In this document: piece after piece, positions 59,537 through 64,000 of the stretch | How positions within the stretch are numbered: the stretch's first letter is position 1 | Layout of the letters: every line of letters begins with the position of its first letter | Assembly (NCBI GenBank): GCA_022813625.1 | Contig: JAKLMB010000022.1 | Location: 620,001 to 684,000 of the forward strand | Reading direction: 5' to 3' | Source: Aaosphaeria pasadenensis | Lineage: Eukaryota > Ascomycota > Dothideomycetes > Pleosporales | DNA: 64,000 nt | The notes under the pieces: model-generated | What the model saw: only the letters and a program-made list of their open reading frames with translations | What the model was told of the DNA's origin: nothing | The model's database searches: none | Position numbers and translations under genes: made by a program

Positions 59537-60739
59537 ATGCCATTACTGCGGGTGTTACCTGCATCTTTACGATGCCATGGCTGTAGAAGCGCCATTGTTC
59601 GCTCTTTCATAAGCCCCACCACGAGCAATGCATCTCCACCCTCACATGTCTCCCTCGCAGTGGCAAGCCATCGCCTACCTCAATCACGAGCATTCGCTTC
59701 AGGCCGAAGACTCAATAACGAGCAAGATGCCTTGACTACATCACAGAAAGAGGATTCTACGAACACAACAACGGATACCCTCGTGGAATCAGCATCACCC
59801 GCTGCCGCACCGTTACCCTGGTACCTCCAGAACCAATTCCAACCTGAGAAAGGCCGCGATGAAATCGACGACCGACACCGTCAAGCTATTCCTGAGCTAC
59901 CACACAACCCACCGCCGCTACTACAAGCCATATTAGAATACGTTTCGATCACCGCGGGTCTAGACGACCTCAATCTACTTGACCTCCGACATCTCGACCC
60001 TCCTCCCGCTCTCGGCCCGAAACTCATAATGATTGTTGGCACGGCACGTTCAGAAAAGCATCTTCACGTTTCTGCGGACAGGTTCTGTCGCTGGCTTAGG
60101 CGTGAGCATAATCTGAAGGCAAATGCAGCTGGACTGCTGGGCCGTAACGAGCTAAAGATTAAATTACGGAGGAAGATGAAGAGGATGAAGATGCTGGCGA
60201 ATGTTGGAGGAAAAGAGCCGGAAGGGATGATCGATGATGGGATCAGGACTGGCTGGATCTGCTGTACGATTGGGAAAATCGAGGCTCATCCAGAGGACAC
60301 TGAGATGCCAGGAGACGATGTGGACAACTTTGTGGGGTTCAGAGACGTCAAGCCTGGTGTTAACGTCGTGGTTCAAATGTTCACAGAAGAGAAGCGAGAC
60401 GAAATAGATTTGGAGACACTATGGGGTGGTGTTCTAAGGACACACGATCGCAAGATCACAGAAGCGGAGGAAAAGCTACTAAAGGAGCAAGATGAGGAAG
60501 GCGAGGGAGAGGAGAGTGACATCCAGTCTGATGTGTCTCCAACGAAACCACATCTTTCCAATTCTGCATCGTCACGACCACCAAGCGACCCATTCCCATC
60601 AATTGAACCTTCAACCCGCCAATGGCATCGACCAGCACCAACAAAGGGCGATCCATTTCCAGAAACTCCGATTCGTAATTCGGGGCAGCAATATCGACGC
60701 TTACACACCGTTGGCCTGAGGTCAAACGCACTATCATGA
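59537..60739 (+). CDS. ATP25: ATPase synthesis protein 25-like, RsfS-type half only
   Basis: Mitochondrial protein. In yeast, Atp25 is cut into an N-terminal RsfS/iojap-like part that helps the mitoribosome and a C-terminal part that stabilises ATP9 (OLI1) mRNA. Here the single exon gives 400 aa. An N-terminal presequence (LLRVLPASLRCHGCRSAIVR) and a PLPWYLQNQF segment precede the RsfS-like domain at about 125-285 (LDDLNLLDLRHLDPPPALG, IMIVGTARSEKHLHVSADRF, LLGRNELKIKLRRK, GWICCTIGKIEA, NVVVQMFTEEKRDEIDLETLW). A Glu/Ser/Pro-rich linker follows, then RRLHTVGLRSNALS and a stop. The C-terminal ATP9-mRNA half of other fungal Atp25 proteins is missing, and the next gene begins 250 bp further on the other strand. 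The ATG was chosen for the presequence. Confidence 0.85.
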   Translation: MPLLRVLPASLRCHGCRSAIVRSFISPTTSNASPPSHVSLAVASHRLPQSRAFASGRRLNNEQDALTTSQKEDSTNTTTDTLVESASPAAAPLPWYLQNQFQPEKGRDEIDDRHRQAIPELPHNPPPLLQAILEYVSITAGLDDLNLLDLRHLDPPPALGPKLIMIVGTARSEKHLHVSADRFCRWLRREHNLKANAAGLLGRNELKIKLRRKMKRMKMLANVGGKEPEGMIDDGIRTGWICCTIGKIEAHPEDTEMPGDDVDNFVGFRDVKPGVNVVVQMFTEEKRDEIDLETLWGGVLRTHDRKITEAEEKLLKEQDEEGEGEESDIQSDVSPTKPHLSNSASSRPPSDPFPSIEPSTRQWHRPAPTKGDPFPETPIRNSGQQYRRLHTVGLRSNALS

Positions 60740-60988
60740 TCCCGAAACATTGTACAAATATTGTAATGAATAAAGACAAACTTTCGTAGTCGCCGATGTA
60801 AAACAGTTTTGTTCACCATTGGCTTGCAAATACGATGTAACAATATCGATTCTCATTCAAGCGTGCAAATATGCATCAGCACAGTGAACCCTCATATGGA
60901 CACCGGTCAAGATTTGCCACTGTCTGACTGTGCTTCCAATATCATCACGATATTTACCCACCCTCTTTTCCACTCAATGACTCTGCTC

Positions 60989-61733
60989 CTACCACGCCGT
61001 AGCCGTCGAAGTGATCCATTGCGTCGCACACTCACCATGACACCGTCCACGACATGTCCTAAACTGCACTGACGTCGGCGTAATCGGACACCCCTCCACT
61101 GGCCCCGGCGGCACGGTCCTCGTGCTCAAATAGATACAGTCAGGCGGTGGGCATCCCATCAGATCCTCAGGGCAGACCTGCGTCGCTGACACTGTCTCCG
61201 TGTAACATGGGGAAGACCGTGGCGGCTGTGATGGAGGCGGCGTGATCGTGGGCTTTGGTGGCTTCCAGGACGTCAGGAGGGATGATGGGGGAGGCAGGGT
61301 TGGTGCTGGAGGCGGGCAGGCGACTGAGTCGGTGATTGTCTGCGTGGATGTTGGACAGCCTTTTGGACAGGCGGTTTGGCATGGTAGGCGGGAGGTGACT
61401 GTTGGAGTGATGGGACAATGTTTATTCGGTCCAGGGATGGTGGTGAATCTTGAGGAATTGTGAGAGAGGAACGGTTTGGAGCGGGGAGAATACTTACGCA
61501 AGCTTGAGACAGAGTGGGATAATGCACGGTGAGGTTGGCTGGAATGGCGCGCATTGTTTGTCTTCAGCCCAGGTTGTCGCAGTGTAGCAAGGGCATGGTT
61601 TGGTGCCAGCAAGATCTTGAGCGACGACCGTCGAGCTACGAGATAACAATCAGCTGGATACTGGCTTGATTGAGAGCACGAACTACCTAAAGGATAGAGC
61701 TGTAAGAGCAATGATCTTAAAAAGTCCGACCAT
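60989..61733 (-). CDS. Secreted cysteine/proline-rich protein 1 with duplicated C-x11-C-x3-C-x3-C unit
   Basis: Three exons, 61733-61687, 61635-61498 and 61448-60989, with introns of 51 and 49 bp, give 214 aa. Exon 1 encodes most of a signal peptide (MVGLFKIIALTALSF...); cleavage is likely after VVAQ or nearby. The mature part has PCPCYTATTW and then the spaced unit C73-x11-C85-x3-C89-x3-C93, which opens CPITPT. A Pro-rich hinge (PPPAPTLPPPSS, KPPKPTITPPPSQPP) follows. The same unit recurs as C182-x11-C194-x3-C198-x3-C202, again opening CPITPT. No enzyme motif was recognised; it resembles small secreted wall-associated or effector-like proteins. A TATATAA box lies about 50 bp upstream of the ATG on this strand. 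The exon chain is fixed by phase (2 then 2) and by the repeat. Confidence 0.72.
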
Positions 61734-62526
61734 GTTGACTATGTTTTGGAGTAGGGTCTACAGACGTTGCCGTTCTCAGTCATTATATATCAGCATAATC
61801 TGATTAAATTCTGCAATGTCAGTTCTAGTGTACGGGCTGGCATGTATGGTGGATGTACCTTGCATGAGCCGTTAATGTACCCCGGATCTTTACTCGCCAT
61901 TCGGTCGCCTAGGCCGCTCAATGTGGCTGCTTGCCTTTCGTAACAATGCAAGTATTGATTGAAAGCAAAGTTTGACCCCGCAGATACGATGGATAAAGTG
62001 ACACGAGGTATATCTAATAACCCTATCAGAGATTGACAGCGTTGTAGGTAAAAGCGAGATATGCGAAATATACGAATCAGAAAAGATGAACGATGGAGGC
62101 ATACGTGACTAGTCGTACGAAGACTGCTGTTGGTGTATAGTCTTCCCCTTTGGGTTATACTTGCCGTGGAGTAACATGGAGTGTATAAGGCCAACGAGCT
62201 GAATAGCCGTGTGGCACTTCCACATTCTTGGCTGAATTTCCCCATGTGCATGGCATTTCTTTATTTAGATACTCCGTATGCATTGTACATTGTTCGCTTA
62301 TAATTGCCTCCACATCGGAGAAAGAAGAATTGCGTCTCCTGATATGTGCAAAACCTCGTGCATGTCACCATGTGGAAGGATCACAGAAGACTTTACGAAG
62401 GTTTTAGATATATTGGATTCAATTTACAAATTCTGCATAATTTCCAAACGCAGGTCCTATATGTTGAATAGTAGGACCACCTTCCCTTGCAATTTAGTTC
62501 TGTAGAGCTCGTCTCCTTACTTGCAT
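61734..62526. other. Region between the two secreted cysteine-rich genes
   Basis: Promoter of gene 1 (minus TATATAA near 61783) and 3' flank of gene 2. AT-rich, no other gene seen. Confidence 0.6.
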
Positions 62527-63108
62527 TTATAGTGGGGTGATGGTAGGCCTTGCCGTGGAGCAAGTCTTGCTTACAACAGTCCAACTTGTTGCACATCCCG
62601 TTGGACAGCGTGTAGGACACCCTGCGAATACTGTATCAGTTGCGGTTCTTGTACCTAAATGAAATGTCAGCTTGATCTTGATTGTCTCGACGATGTCTGG
62701 GGCCGTGGTACGAACAGCAGGAATCCGTGATACACGGTTGAGTAATTGTTCGTATATTCAAACAAAGCAGACGTGTACAAGTCTCGACGTTGAAGGAACA
62801 GGATGACCATGGCGCAGGCGTATCAACCCGGGTAATGAACGTTGGGCAACGACGCTCGCGCAGAGTAGTCGTGGTAATTGTCATGACGACGGTCACAGGA
62901 GTAGAAGCCGGGCATGTCGTCGAGGGGAGGGGTGTGAACGGTGGGATTGGAACGAGGGAGGTTGCTGAGATTATTGTGGGCCGAATATCTTCTGCTGGGA
63001 GAGCAGCGACCCAAGCACTGGTACTGGAATGAATCCTTGGAGGAACTGAGGGTCCAGTGCAAGAACTTACCAAATGCTCAGAAGTAGAGTTGCTAGAAAC
63101 AATTTCAT
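62527..63108 (-). CDS. Secreted cysteine-rich protein 2, paralogue candidate of the neighbouring gene
   Basis: Three exons, 63108-63071, 63023-62712 and 62647-62527, with introns of 47 and 64 bp, give 156 aa. Exon 1 encodes the core of a signal peptide (MKLFLATLLLSIC), continued by TSAWVAALPAED. The middle is Pro/Thr-rich (VPIPPFTPLPSTTCPAS, TITTTTLRERRC). The C-terminal part carries C115-x11-C127-x3-C131-x3-C135 (AGCPTRCPTGCATSWT), the same scaffold as in the next gene downstream. Like that gene it begins with a very short first exon ending in phase 2. A TATAAAG lies about 65 bp upstream. The second intron acceptor (TACAAG|A) was chosen because it keeps the frame and completes the cysteine unit; TTTAG nine bases earlier is the alternative. 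Function unknown; secretion is likely. Confidence 0.62.
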
Positions 63109-63805
63109 GGTGATTGCAATGGGTACTGATCTCAGGGAGTTGTAGTAGTAGTTACAAGTCGATACATTCTGGCTTTATAGACAGCTCCATTGTCCCCAAT
63201 ATCATGATCCGACCCGTGGCGCTGTAGGAAGAGACAGAAGAAGGATCACAAGGTCGAGCGGGAGGGGCCAAGAAGTACAAAGTTCGTATCGCACCCTTGT
63301 TCTTCAAGTGTTTTATTGATCTGCAAGCCATATGATTGATTTTTCCTTGCTTAAGCTTGGCTGATGTGGATTTCGGACGCATGCAACGTCATGGAAGTAT
63401 GTACTCGGCGGAGAATTGACGTTGCTATTCTTAAACAGAGTTCGGGTAGTATTTCTTTACAAAGGAAAGTGCTACAGCTCAAGCATTTGCAAATATGTCA
63501 TTCTCATACTCCTAGCCCGAAGGTCCTTTCGACACAGTCCTGGATGTTCCAAGCGTGCAGAAGACGAATGACAGCACACTTGGAGAGAGTGGCGATACAT
63601 GTTCTCCATGATTTTCCAACTTATCTCAATGCTACCTCGTAAAGTATTCATTGCTTCGGTACATGAACCCATTCGTCGAGTGCGTCCCAGGTTCTTGGAT
63701 AACCAATCGGCCTGAGATTCCGGATAGGCTTCTTTCTAAAGCTCAAACGCCGCCTATGCTAAGTAAATATAGTACAGAAAACTACAGGTTCATACAGTGG
63801 CTTCC
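63109..63805. other. Intergenic region between secreted gene 2 and uS12m
   Basis: Promoter of secreted gene 2 (minus TATAAAG near 63173) and 3' flank of the mitochondrial ribosomal protein gene. No gene seen. Confidence 0.6.
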
Positions 63806-64000
63806 TTAAGCGGTCTGCTTGGGTTTCTTCGTTCCGTATTTCGATCTTGCTGTGATACGATTTCCAACACCACCCTTTTTTAATTAGTATCTGTTGATGG
63901 CCAATAAATATGGATGGACCTACCAAATCCAGAGCGCCTCGCACCAAGTGATATTTCACACCAGGGCAATCCTGCGCTCGACCTCCACGTACCATAACAA
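63806..64000 (-). CDS. Mitochondrial small ribosomal subunit protein uS12m, 3' end, cut by the right edge
   Basis: Decoding-centre protein of the mitochondrial small ribosomal subunit (bacterial S12 family). Two exons are visible: 64000-63924 and 63874-63806, with a 49-bp phase-0 intron (GTAGGT...TACTAATTAAAAAAG, branch point included). The first ends VMVRGGRAQDCPGVKYHLV then RGALDL, which holds the strongly conserved PGVKY loop of S12. The second adds GGVGNRITARSKYGTKKPK and stops after QTA. The short GTKKP tail is that of mitochondrial and bacterial S12 and not of cytosolic uS12. The start lies outside the window. Confidence 0.93.

Overview
The window reads as nuclear DNA of a filamentous ascomycete (Pezizomycotina; a Dothideomycete would fit, but that is inference). 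The genes are split by short introns of about 47-105 bp with GT...CTNAY...AG signals. Leaders are long and pyrimidine-rich, and the gene set is typically fungal (SreA-type GATA repressor, PAG1/Tao3, Tvp15, Atp25, Npa1/Urb1). No tRNA, rRNA, CRISPR array or intact transposon was recognised.

Layout, left to right. 1-5.1 kb (-): N-terminal part of the furry-family protein PAG1/Tao3, running off the left edge. 8.1-10.3 kb (+): NADPH-cytochrome P450 reductase. 14.3-16.1 kb (+): tandem-RRM RNA-binding protein. 17.0-21.9 kb: divergent RIO2 kinase (-) and proteasome base subunit Rpn1 (+). 22.3-23.2 kb: two small unrecognised ORFs. 24.4-25.7 kb (+): seven-exon Tvp15/COPI-associated membrane protein. 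29.2-31.0 kb (+): SreA-type iron-responsive GATA factor behind an unusually long C/T-rich leader, with a repeat cluster and GATA sites downstream. 33.9-35.7 kb (+): GH47 alpha-mannosidase. 35.7-42.8 kb: gene-poor, with one candidate gene relic and one 82-aa ORF. 42.8-44.6 kb (-): secreted, probably GPI-anchored GH79 hydrolase. 47.1-52.8 kb (+): eIF2B-alpha and Urb1. 53.7-56.3 kb (+): 4E-T-like low-complexity protein. 57.6-60.7 kb: divergent NMD3 (-) and a short ATP25 (+). 61.0-63.1 kb (-): two neighbouring secreted cysteine-rich proteins, assembled here from short exons. 63.8 kb to the right edge (-): 3' end of mitochondrial ribosomal protein uS12m.

Functional themes. Ribosome production and translation recur: Rio2 for 40S, Urb1 and Nmd3 for 60S, eIF2B-alpha, the 4E-T-like protein, Atp25/RsfS and uS12m for mitoribosomes. 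These genes have independent promoters and are not an operon. Secretory functions are represented by Tvp15, the GH47 mannosidase, the GH79 enzyme and the cysteine-rich pair. The most original observation is a cysteine scaffold, C-x11-C-x3-C-x3-C, present twice in one of the two small secreted proteins and once in the other. Next in interest are the inverted-repeat and motif cluster at 32.4-32.8 kb beside two SreA-type GATA sites, and the ATP25 gene that stops after its RsfS-like half.
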